Of a stretch of 6,610 bases of DNA, positions 1 to 5,102 are shown one piece after another. The notes below the pieces were generated by a model that saw nothing but the letters and a program-made list of their open reading frames with translations, was not told where the DNA came from and did no database searches. The number at the start of each line of letters is the position of its first letter. Position 1 is the first letter of the stretch. Where the stretch lies: assembly GCA_030539985.1 (NCBI GenBank), contig JAUNXD010000089.1:1-6610 (forward strand). The letters run 5' to 3'. The translations under genes were made by a program, and so were the position numbers. The stretch is from Methanobrevibacter sp. (GTDB taxonomy: Archaea > Methanobacteriota > Methanobacteria > Methanobacteriales > Methanobacteriaceae).

Positions 1-648
1 AAAGGTTATTGGAAAAGGGCAATCGAGAATCTGCATGAAAAATGGCAGGCTGAAGACCCGTTGACACCATTGAAACTGATAATTAAACCATTGATTGGTG
101 TTGATTGTGAGGATATTGTAATCATTGACAATATTGAAGATTTATCTTATGATTTGGAAAAAATTTTCAGACCGGGTTCCAGAATAATAGTTCAGGAATA
201 TATTGAAGGAACAGATATAAGTGTCAGTCTGATTTCAGACGGCAAAAAGGCCATTCCTGTCAGTTTAAATCAACAGTTTGTTGAACTGAAAGATGATAAG
301 GGAACTTATTTAGGTGGAAAACTTCCCTACAAAAGTGAATACAAGGATGAAGCATTTGAAATTGCAAAAAATGCTGTTGAAGCAATTGATGGTCTTAAAG
401 GATTTGTAGGTGTGGATTTGATTATCAACGCTGATGAAAAGGATATCTACTCAGTATACCTTTTGGAAATCAATTCAAGATTCACCACCCCTTATGTCGG
501 TTTAAAGGAAATTGCCAACTTTAACATTGGTAAAAGCATCATTGATTTGATTGATGGAAAAATCAGCATCGATGATTTGAACATTTCCCTGGATGGACAA
601 GTTGAGTTTAAAAAATCTGGGGATTCACTGGATATTAGGAGAATATAA
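1..648 (+). CDS. mfnD: Tyramine--L-glutamate ligase MfnD, ATP-grasp, 3' part (5' end outside window)
   Basis: The reading frame is open from base 1 to the TAA at 646-648, giving 215 visible residues. The true start lies upstream of the window, so the in-frame TTG at 61 is not a start. The visible part has ATP-grasp features: a KPLIGVDCEDI segment at about residues 28-38, QEYIEGTDISVS from residue 65, a glycine-rich KGTYLGGK stretch near residue 100, GFVGVDLII near 135-143, and the metal-binding signature EINSR at 156-160. In methanogens the family member MfnD joins glutamate to tyramine through the gamma-carboxyl, using ATP, to make gamma-glutamyltyramine for methanofuran. The call rests on the sequence pattern together with the next gene, mfnF, which uses that product. 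It ends one base before the mfnF ATG, and the mfnF ribosome binding site lies inside its last codons, so the two are co-transcribed. A less specific reading would be an archaeal ATP-grasp ligase of unknown substrate. The protein is soluble and cytoplasmic, with no membrane segments seen. Confidence 0.85.
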   Translation, partial: KGYWKRAIENLHEKWQAEDPLTPLKLIIKPLIGVDCEDIVIIDNIEDLSYDLEKIFRPGSRIIVQEYIEGTDISVSLISDGKKAIPVSLNQQFVELKDDKGTYLGGKLPYKSEYKDEAFEIAKNAVEAIDGLKGFVGVDLIINADEKDIYSVYLLEINSRFTTPYVGLKEIANFNIGKSIIDLIDGKISIDDLNISLDGQVEFKKSGDSLDIRRI

Positions 649-649
649 T

Positions 650-1672
650 ATGAAAATTGCAGGATTTGACATTGGAGGTGCAAATACCGACCTTGCCGTA
701 ATCGACTTTGAAAAGGGTGAGATAAAAAATATTGAAGTTGATTTTGCATATCTCCCTATGTGGAGCAATAATGATGACCTGTCACATGTATTAATTGAAT
801 TGATTGAAAATATCTGTCATTTAAGTGAAATTGATGCTGTAGGCATTTCAATGACTGCTGAGCTTGTCGATGCATATGATACGAAAAAGGAAGGCGTATT
901 GGATGTGGTTAAAAAATGTGAAGAGGCATTTTCATGCCCGATAGCATATGTCGGCATTGACGGAATGATGACAAAATCAGAAATTGAAAAAAATCCTCTT
1001 AAGGCAGCTGCTGCAAATTGGATTGCAACCGCTCAGATTGCAACTTTGATTTCAGATAACTGCATATTCATCGATACCGGAAGCACTACAACAGATATCA
1101 TCCCAATTAAGGAAGGAAGGGAATGTGCAATTGGTAAATCCGATTTTGACAGGTCTGCAACAGGGGAATTGGTTTACACAGGTACTTTAAGAACAAATCT
1201 TGCCAGTTTTCTTGATAAGGTTGAATTGAATGGAAAATCCTACAGAGTTGCTTCAGAACTGTTTGCACAAACTGCTGATGTATATATGGTTTTGGATTTG
1301 ATTGATGAGAAAGATTATATCTGCGATACTTTTGACGGTGAGGGAAAATCCAAACTTGACTGTGCAAAAAGGATTGCACGTGTTGTATGTGCCGATTTGG
1401 AAATGCTTTCCATGGATGATGTCACAGAAATGTGTGAGTATATTCATCAAAAGCAGGTGGAACAAATTGCAGGCGGATTAAAACAGGTTTGTGAAACTCA
1501 AGGTTTAAATCTGATTGTAACCACAGGTCTTGGAAAAGATATTCTTGATAAAAAAGCAGCAGAACTTTTAGGTTTGGAAGTTAAATCAATGGGAGATATT
1601 TTAACTGATGATGAGTGCACTGTAGCTCCTGCTGTGGGAACTGCTGTCATGATGGAAAAATTTTTAAATTAA
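650..1672 (+). CDS. mfnF: MfnF: (4-{4-[2-(gamma-L-glutamylamino)ethyl]phenoxymethyl}furan-2-yl)methanamine synthase
   Basis: This encodes 340 aa. The ATG at 650 was chosen because AGGAG at 637-641 sits 8 nt upstream and the protein then begins MKIAGFDIGGANTD, the first phosphate-binding motif of the ASKHA/hydantoinase-oxoprolinase fold (residues 5-14). An in-frame ATG at 593 would add 19 residues inside mfnD and has no motif support. The second phosphate motif is DTGSTTTD at 142-149, and TTGLGKDIL near 291-299 fits the C-terminal nucleotide-binding part. Methanogen MfnF condenses gamma-glutamyltyramine with the diphosphate of aminomethyl-furanmethanol, forming the ether-linked core of methanofuran. 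Homologues in H4MPT-using methylotrophs often carry the older label 'H4MPT-linked C1 transfer pathway protein'. It follows mfnD with no real gap, so one operon supplies both the substrate and the coupling step. Its last four bases overlap the end of the convergent carS gene. No truncation or missing motif is seen. Confidence 0.88.
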   Translation: MKIAGFDIGGANTDLAVIDFEKGEIKNIEVDFAYLPMWSNNDDLSHVLIELIENICHLSEIDAVGISMTAELVDAYDTKKEGVLDVVKKCEEAFSCPIAYVGIDGMMTKSEIEKNPLKAAAANWIATAQIATLISDNCIFIDTGSTTTDIIPIKEGRECAIGKSDFDRSATGELVYTGTLRTNLASFLDKVELNGKSYRVASELFAQTADVYMVLDLIDEKDYICDTFDGEGKSKLDCAKRIARVVCADLEMLSMDDVTEMCEYIHQKQVEQIAGGLKQVCETQGLNLIVTTGLGKDILDKKAAELLGLEVKSMGDILTDDECTVAPAVGTAVMMEKFLN

Positions 1673-2229
1673 TACCATACGTCCTTTAATCCGAGCAAAT
1701 ATGCACAGGTATTTGCTGTTAGATGTATGATTAATGTTAGGGCAATGGCCATTATAATGAATATCCAGTTTAACTTAACAACTGGTGAGACTAAAATTAA
1801 TGCAACTATTATAAAATCCAACTGATCTAGAATGGGTGCAGGTTCTCCTCTGCCAATTCCCAGTCTTCTTTTTAAAAAGCTACCTAATGCATCTCCTAAA
1901 AGGGCACCGAAACCAAGTAAAAAGCCAATTACTATTCCATTAGGTATGTCGGTAACGATTGGAGTAATGATGATTGGGCCGATGGCTTCAATTATGTATG
2001 GCGCAAGATATCCTTGGGCAATTCCAGTTATTATTCCAATTAAAGACCCTGCGATAATGCCTCTCCAGGTAACTCCATCTCCAATCCATCGAACACCTTT
2101 GCTGTCACTTTTTCCAAAATCAATTGGTGTTCCTCCTCCGAACACTAATGCTCCTCCATTTGAGAAGTATGCTGGGAGTATGAAATAGAGTGTTGTTAAA
2201 AATGCAATTAATATTATTTGGATGTTCAT
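1669..2229 (-). CDS. carS: CDP-archaeol synthase CarS (CDP-2,3-bis-(O-geranylgeranyl)-sn-glycerol synthase)
   Basis: This encodes a 186-aa integral membrane protein read from the minus strand. CarS uses CTP to activate 2,3-bis-O-geranylgeranylglycerol phosphate, giving the CDP-lipid from which all polar archaeal head groups are attached; it is the archaeal counterpart of bacterial CdsA. Hydrophobic segments lie at about residues 3-20, 57-80, 83-112, 137-152 and 155-180. A polar loop carries GKSDSKGVRWIGDGVTWRG (39-57), with the GDG characteristic of the family, and a second one carries GDALGSFLKRR (112-122) followed by PILDQLDF (132-139). This second loop resembles the CDP-alcohol-forming signature of CdsA (D...S..KR....D..D). 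The ATG at 2229 is supported by TGGAGA at 2243-2238, 8 nt upstream, and by a TATA box further up. The length is about normal for the family. It is divergent from tes, which acts later on the same lipids, and convergent with mfnF, sharing the bases of both stop codons. Confidence 0.93.
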   Translation of the reverse strand: MNIQIILIAFLTTLYFILPAYFSNGGALVFGGGTPIDFGKSDSKGVRWIGDGVTWRGIIAGSLIGIITGIAQGYLAPYIIEAIGPIIITPIVTDIPNGIVIGFLLGFGALLGDALGSFLKRRLGIGRGEPAPILDQLDFIIVALILVSPVVKLNWIFIIMAIALTLIIHLTANTCAYLLGLKDVWY

Positions 2230-2237
2230 TTATTTTT

Positions 2238-2243
2238 TCTCCA
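2238..2243 (-). promoter_or_regulatory. carS ribosome binding site
   Basis: TGGAGA on the minus strand, with its GGAGA core, lies 8 nt before the ATG whose first base is 2229. It fixes the carS start. Confidence 0.7.
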
Positions 2244-2271
2244 ATACGGTTTATTATAATTTTGTCTAAAG

Positions 2272-2281
2272 TAGTATATAA
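2272..2281 (-). promoter_or_regulatory. TATA box of carS
   Basis: Read on the minus strand this is TTATATACTA, identical over 10 bases to the TATA element in front of the histone gene at 6541-6550. Its 5' end lies 52 bases before the carS ATG. With the usual archaeal spacing of about 25 bases from TATA to transcript start, the leader would be short (roughly 20-25 nt) and would include the SD at 2243-2238. The match between two independent promoters in one window is the main support. Confidence 0.6.
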
Positions 2282-2294
2282 TTACTTATATTTA

Positions 2295-2346
2295 ATTAAG
2301 TTTAAATATTACATTAATTCAAATATATAATATTATATTAAGTTTA
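2295..2346. repeat. 10-bp direct repeat ATTAAGTTTA, two copies 42 bp apart, flanking the tes TATA region
   Basis: ATTAAGTTTA occurs at 2295-2304 and again at 2337-2346. The start-to-start distance is 42 bp, close to four turns of the helix, so both copies face the same side of the DNA. They lie between the divergent carS and tes genes and bracket the candidate tes TATA element at 2321-2330. The region is extremely AT-rich, which raises the chance of accidental repeats. A regulator-binding role is inference only. Confidence 0.4.
2321..2330 (+). promoter_or_regulatory. Candidate TATA box of tes
   Basis: AAATATATAA lies 56-65 bases before the TTG start of tes. Transcription would be expected to begin near 2350, leaving a leader of about 35 nt that holds the 17-bp dyad and the SD. 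The surroundings contain other TATA-like strings (for example around 2331-2340), so the exact box is uncertain. Confidence 0.4.
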
Positions 2347-2350
2347 TGTT

Positions 2351-2367
2351 AATATGAGTTTCATATT
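2351..2367. repeat. 17-bp perfect dyad just upstream of the tes ribosome binding site
   Basis: AATATGA (2351-2357) is followed by the 3-nt centre GTT and then TCATATT (2361-2367), a perfect 7-bp inverted repeat. It starts 35 bp before the tes start codon and ends 7 nt before the SD. It falls where the transcript start is predicted, so it could be a repressor operator on DNA or a small hairpin at the 5' end of the mRNA. It is AT-rich and short, so chance is possible. Confidence 0.45.
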
Positions 2368-2373
2368 GCTAAA

Positions 2374-2387
2374 AAGGTGATTTTTTT
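2374..2387 (+). repeat. Left arm of a 14-nt inverted repeat bracketing tes
   Basis: AAGGTGATTTTTTT contains the whole SD and the first two bases of the TTG start. Its exact reverse complement is at 3892-3905, directly after the tes stop. See the finding on complementarity between the tes start region and its 3' flank. Confidence 0.6.
2375..2381 (+). promoter_or_regulatory. tes ribosome binding site that decides a TTG start
   Basis: AGGTGAT matches the archaeal anti-SD (16S 3' end ATCACCT) over seven bases and stands 4 nt before TTG at 2386-2388. The GTG at 2377, which would give three more residues, lies inside this site and cannot be the start that the site serves. Confidence 0.7.
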
Positions 2388-3882
2388 GAAAATTAAAGAT
2401 ACAAAAAGTTTATGTCCTGAGTGTGGTAAAGCTCTTGAGGCTGAAGTTTATGATGAAGATGGAAAAATCTTCATTAAAAAAACTTGTGAAGACCATGGAG
2501 AGTTTATCAACACTTATTGGAGTGATGAAGGATTATATAACAGGGTAGAAAAATACATCCCTACTGTTTCCGGTGTAGACAATCCTTGTGTTGAGGATAG
2601 TGCTCCTTGTCCGGATAACTGCGGTTTATGTTCCAAACATGAAACTTCTACAGTATTGGGTTTGATTGATGTAACAAACAGGTGTAATTTAAGATGTCCG
2701 GTTTGTTTTGCAAATGCGGCTGCGGCAGGATTTTTATATGAACCTTCCAAAGAAGAAATCAGACAGATGCTTAAAAATTTAAGGAATTTAAAACCTCATC
2801 CTTGTCCTGCTATTCAATATGCTGGTGGAGAACCTACTGTTAGAAAAGATATAGTTGAACTTATTGAAATGGCTAAAGAGGAAGGATTTACTCATGTTCA
2901 AATTGCAACTAACGGTATAAGGTTGGCTAAAAGGGATAATTTGGCACAGGAATTAAAAAATGCCGGATTAAATACTGTTTATCTTTCTTTTGAAGGGGTA
3001 ACTCCTGAACCTTATATAAAGAATAAAGGAAGAAACCTGCTTCCAGACAAAATTCAGGCTATCGAAAACTGTAGAAAAGCCGGTTTAGGTATTGTACTTG
3101 TACCTACACTTGTTAAAGGAGTTAATGATAATCAAGTTGGGGAAATTATCAAATTCGCTTTTGACAATAATGATATTATTTATGGCGTAAACTTCCAGCC
3201 TGTTTCATTTTCAGGAAGAACTCCGTCAGAACATGTGGAAGAGCAAAGAATTACCATTCCTGACTTTGTCAAAATCATCGAGGACGAAACTGACGGCCAG
3301 GTTCCAACAAGCGCTTTTTACCCACCATCCTTTGTTGAACCGATTGCTGAATTTATTTCATTATTGGATGGTCTCGATTCAGCCAAAGTAACCTTGAACT
3401 GTCATGAGCACTGTGGAATAGCTACTTATGTTTTCAGAGAAAAAACTGAGGGTGAAGGTAAGGATAAACTAATTCCAATTACTGATTTCATTGATGTTGA
3501 GGATTTATGCGATAAATTAAAGGAGTACAATGAAAAACTTAAATCTGGTAAATTTGGTACTCGTAAAAGGGTTTTAGCAGGATTGACTGGAAATCTTGCT
3601 AAGATGATTCACACAAGCAGGTCTCCAAAGGATTTGGATATCAAAAAAATATTGTTGAATGTATTCGTTAAAGGAGATTATGAAGCTTTAGGCGACTTTT
3701 CCAAGGATTCAATGCTCATTTCCTGTATGCACTTTATGGATCCATTCAACTTTGATGAGGATAGAGTTAAAAAATGTGTTATTCACTATGCAACACCTGA
3801 TGGCAGGATTATTCCATTCTGTACATTCAATTCAATGTACCGTCAGGGTGTTGAAAAGGAATTCGCAAAACCTTTAAAATAA
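2386..3882 (+). CDS. tes: Tetraether lipid synthase Tes (radical SAM)
   Basis: This encodes 498 aa from the TTG at 2386, chosen by the SD at 2375-2381. Tes joins two archaeol-type lipids by carbon-carbon bonds between the terminal methyls of their isoprenoid chains, giving biphytanyl tetraethers (GDGTs). The N-terminal segment has CPEC (C10, C13) and C34/H37, fitting the rubredoxin-like metal site. A second cysteine group is C68, C75, C79, C82. The radical SAM motif CNLRCPVC (C100, C104, C107) is CX3CX2C, followed by the SAM-binding AGGEP (146-150). CHEHC lies at 339-343. A C-terminal cluster of C447, C464 and C479 fits the additional Fe-S binding region. The architecture and length match the family of M. 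jannaschii MJ0619, which was earlier annotated as a pterin methylase and later shown to make tetraethers. It is divergent from carS, which makes the CDP-lipid upstream in the pathway, so the context agrees. It has no membrane segment. Methanogens can carry related paralogues, so the exact lipid product is not proven. Confidence 0.88.
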   Translation: MKIKDTKSLCPECGKALEAEVYDEDGKIFIKKTCEDHGEFINTYWSDEGLYNRVEKYIPTVSGVDNPCVEDSAPCPDNCGLCSKHETSTVLGLIDVTNRCNLRCPVCFANAAAAGFLYEPSKEEIRQMLKNLRNLKPHPCPAIQYAGGEPTVRKDIVELIEMAKEEGFTHVQIATNGIRLAKRDNLAQELKNAGLNTVYLSFEGVTPEPYIKNKGRNLLPDKIQAIENCRKAGLGIVLVPTLVKGVNDNQVGEIIKFAFDNNDIIYGVNFQPVSFSGRTPSEHVEEQRITIPDFVKIIEDETDGQVPTSAFYPPSFVEPIAEFISLLDGLDSAKVTLNCHEHCGIATYVFREKTEGEGKDKLIPITDFIDVEDLCDKLKEYNEKLKSGKFGTRKRVLAGLTGNLAKMIHTSRSPKDLDIKKILLNVFVKGDYEALGDFSKDSMLISCMHFMDPFNFDEDRVKKCVIHYATPDGRIIPFCTFNSMYRQGVEKEFAKPLK

Positions 3883-3891
3883 ATAAAAAAT

Positions 3892-3905
3892 AAAAAAATC
3901 ACCTT
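3892..3905 (+). repeat. Right arm of the 14-nt inverted repeat bracketing tes
   Basis: AAAAAAATCACCTT begins 10 nt after the tes stop and is the exact reverse complement of 2374-2387. It contains ATCACCT, the same string as the 16S anti-SD. One further G-U pair (2388 with 3891) is possible in RNA. Confidence 0.6.
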
Positions 3906-3910
3906 ATTTC

Positions 3911-3943
3911 GTATTTGGGATATTCCTAAATACTTTGTTTTTT
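3911..3943 (+). terminator. Hairpin plus T-run after tes
   Basis: GTATTTGGGA (3911-3920), loop TAT, then TCCTAAATAC (3924-3933) form a 10-bp stem with one G-T wobble. TTTGTTTTTT follows at once (3934-3943). This looks like an intrinsic terminator for tes. Archaea mostly terminate on T-tracts alone, so the stem may have another purpose, such as an operator for hacB 41 bp downstream or a barrier protecting the tes 3' end. Confidence 0.65.
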
Positions 3944-3947
3944 ATAA
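3938..3947 (+). promoter_or_regulatory. Possible TATA element for the hacB operon
   Basis: TTTTTATAAT-type sequence lies about 30 bases before the hacB ATG. If used, transcription would begin only a few bases before the ATG, giving an almost leaderless mRNA, which would fit the weak SD. It overlaps the terminator T-run, so a promoter further upstream, inside the hairpin region, is equally possible. Confidence 0.25.
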
Positions 3948-3973
3948 TCAATTATTTTTTTATAGTGATATTA

Positions 3974-4459
3974 ATGGATATTATAAAAGGTAAAACATGG
4001 ACTTTTGGGGAAAATATTGACACTGATGTAATTATTCCCGGAAGGTATTTAAGAACATTCAATCCACAGGATTTGGCTGATCATGTCCTTGAAGGGGAAA
4101 GGCCAGACTTTACAAAAAATGTTAAATCAGGGGACATCATTGTTGCTGATGAAAACTTCGGATGCGGTTCATCAAGAGAGCAGGCACCCGTTGCAATCAA
4201 AACTGCAGGAGTAAGTGCAGTTGTTGCCAAATCTTTTGCAAGAATCTTTTACAGAAACGCAATCAATATAGGATTGCCTGTTATTGTTTCAGATATTGGC
4301 GCAAAAGATGGTGACATTATTAACATTGATTTGTCAAAAGGAATACTGGTCAATGAAACCACTGGGGAATCAAAAACTTTTGAACCATTCAAAGAGTTCA
4401 TGTTAAGCATTTTGGAAGATGGTGGCTTGGTTAACCATTATCTTAATGATTCTGATTAG
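3974..4459 (+). CDS. hacB: Aconitase-family small subunit, probably homoaconitase HacB (alternative: LeuD)
   Basis: This encodes 161 aa. The ATG at 3974 was chosen because the protein then begins MDIIKGKTWTFGENIDTD, the normal start of the swivel-domain subunit. A TTG at 3935 would add 13 hydrophobic residues encoded by terminator DNA. Upstream there is only AGTGAT (3964-3969), a weak SD. Motifs: DTDVIIPG (16-23), the substrate loop YLRT (25-28), GCGSSREQAP (63-72) and SFARIFYRNAINIG in the middle. In studied methanogen pairs YLRT, with its arginine, marks the homoaconitase subunit, while isopropylmalate isomerase has YLVY-like loops. Homoaconitase with its large subunit HacA, not in this window, interconverts homocitrate and homoisocitrate and longer homologues in the 2-oxosuberate route to coenzyme B. 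HacB is therefore favoured over LeuD, although automatic annotation would often say LeuD. It is the first gene of a three-gene operon, and the next start is 12 nt after its stop. Confidence 0.8.
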   Translation: MDIIKGKTWTFGENIDTDVIIPGRYLRTFNPQDLADHVLEGERPDFTKNVKSGDIIVADENFGCGSSREQAPVAIKTAGVSAVVAKSFARIFYRNAINIGLPVIVSDIGAKDGDIINIDLSKGILVNETTGESKTFEPFKEFMLSILEDGGLVNHYLNDSD

Positions 4460-4464
4460 GGAGG
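4458..4464 (+). promoter_or_regulatory. Ribosome binding site of the zinc-finger gene, overlapping the hacB stop
   Basis: AGGGAGG shares two bases with the TAG stop of hacB (4457-4459) and lies 7 nt before the ATG at 4472. This is a strong site and suggests translational coupling. Confidence 0.7.
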
Positions 4465-4471
4465 CATTAAA

Positions 4472-5092
4472 ATGGATTGTCCTATTTGTGGTTCTGACGA
4501 TATTGAAATTATTAATTCAAAACAGAAAACGACTAAGAAAAAATTAACTGAAGAGTACTTATTGAGATGTGTTGATTGCGGTCATGTTTACAGAAACATC
4601 ATTTCTTTAAAAAAGCCAAGACCATACAGATTGATTATCTCCGAGCAAGACAAATCCCATAAAACAACTATTGATTTGTCTCCAAGCGATGAGCTTAAAA
4701 TCGGGGATGTATTATTGACTGAATTGGGTCAGGTTGAAGTCACTGGAATTGAAGTCGGTGACAAAAGGGTTGGCAAGTCCGGCCTTGAAAATGTTGATAC
4801 CATTTGGGCTTCTTCTGTAGAAATTCCAGCCCGTATTGGGTTTTCCGTTGATTTGCATGGGGAAGTTGATTCATATAAGCTTGATTTGGAAAGGGATTTT
4901 GAAATAGCTCCTGGAGATGTTGTCAAAATCGACAATCATATAGTCAAGGTTCATGTTATCAAAACCCAGGAGAGAAAATTAACTTCAGGCTTTGCAAAAG
5001 CGGCAGTTATTAAAAGGGTTTATTCAAAGCCTGTCAAATTCAATAATTATGATTATGATTTAACTAAAAATATTTTTAAGAAAACCAAATAG
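4472..5092 (+). CDS. HVO_0476-type archaeal zinc-finger protein of unknown function
   Basis: This encodes 206 aa. The N-terminus has two Cys pairs, C3/C6 (CPIC) and C33/C36 (CVDC), forming a zinc ribbon of about 40 residues like those of TFIIS-type transcription proteins. A basic linker KQKTTKKK lies between the pairs at about 18-25. Residues from about 50 onward look like a beta-rich region without membrane segments; DELKIGDVLLTELGQVEVTG and a second unit with APGDVVKID and AAVIKRVYSKP suggest small barrel or KOW-like units. I recognise the overall pattern as the archaea-only family of Haloferax HVO_0476 (COG1326), whose function is not established. It sits between hacB and the tRNA-modifying mtaB, with 12 and 10 nt gaps. 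Co-transcription with mtaB and the zinc ribbon hint at RNA or ribosome-related work, but this is inference. The protein is complete. Confidence 0.75.
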   Translation: MDCPICGSDDIEIINSKQKTTKKKLTEEYLLRCVDCGHVYRNIISLKKPRPYRLIISEQDKSHKTTIDLSPSDELKIGDVLLTELGQVEVTGIEVGDKRVGKSGLENVDTIWASSVEIPARIGFSVDLHGEVDSYKLDLERDFEIAPGDVVKIDNHIVKVHVIKTQERKLTSGFAKAAVIKRVYSKPVKFNNYDYDLTKNIFKKTK

Positions 5093-5096
5093 GGGA
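5091..5096 (+). promoter_or_regulatory. Ribosome binding site that decides the mtaB start
   Basis: AGGGGA overlaps the preceding TAG stop. It directly abuts the ATG at 5097, leaving no spacer, but stands 6 nt before the ATG at 5103, so 5103 is the better start. The protein then begins MKVFIESYGC, the usual start of the family. Confidence 0.65.
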
Positions 5097-5102
5097 ATGT
5101 TC

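Noticed and set aside
593..649. 19-residue N-terminal extension of MfnF from the ATG at 593
   Set aside because: It lies inside mfnD, lacks an SD, and precedes the natural MKIAGFDIGG start that has AGGAG upstream.
492..749. 85-codon minus-strand open frame across the mfnD-mfnF junction
   Set aside because: It spans the end of one well-supported gene and the start of another on the opposite strand, with no SD or protein pattern.
1107..1465. Two overlapping minus-strand open frames inside mfnF
   Set aside because: They are shadows of mfnF rich in His, Gln and Cys, without translation signals.
1832..2188. 118-codon plus-strand open frame opposite carS
   Set aside because: It is the antisense of a clear CarS coding region, has a proline- and lysine-rich non-globular composition, no SD, and no recognisable motif.
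2514..2750. Minus-strand open frame inside the N-terminal part of tes
   Set aside because: It covers conserved cysteine motifs of Tes on the other strand and has no independent support.
2386..3882. Older label for this family: 7,8-dihydro-6-hydroxymethylpterin methylase
   Set aside because: Later work on the family assigns tetraether synthesis, and the neighbouring carS fits a lipid role better than pterin methylation.
2374..3905. tes as an invertible phase-variable segment or mobile element bounded by 14-bp inverted repeats
   Set aside because: No recombinase or transposase is present, no target duplication is seen, and tes is a core lipid gene; RNA pairing is the more economical reading, so this is kept only as an alternative.
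3935..3973. Hydrophobic 13-residue N-terminal extension of HacB, possibly a signal or membrane anchor
   Set aside because: It is T-run and terminator DNA read as Phe/Ile/Leu codons; the family starts at the MDIIKGK position, and a cytoplasmic enzyme needs no signal.
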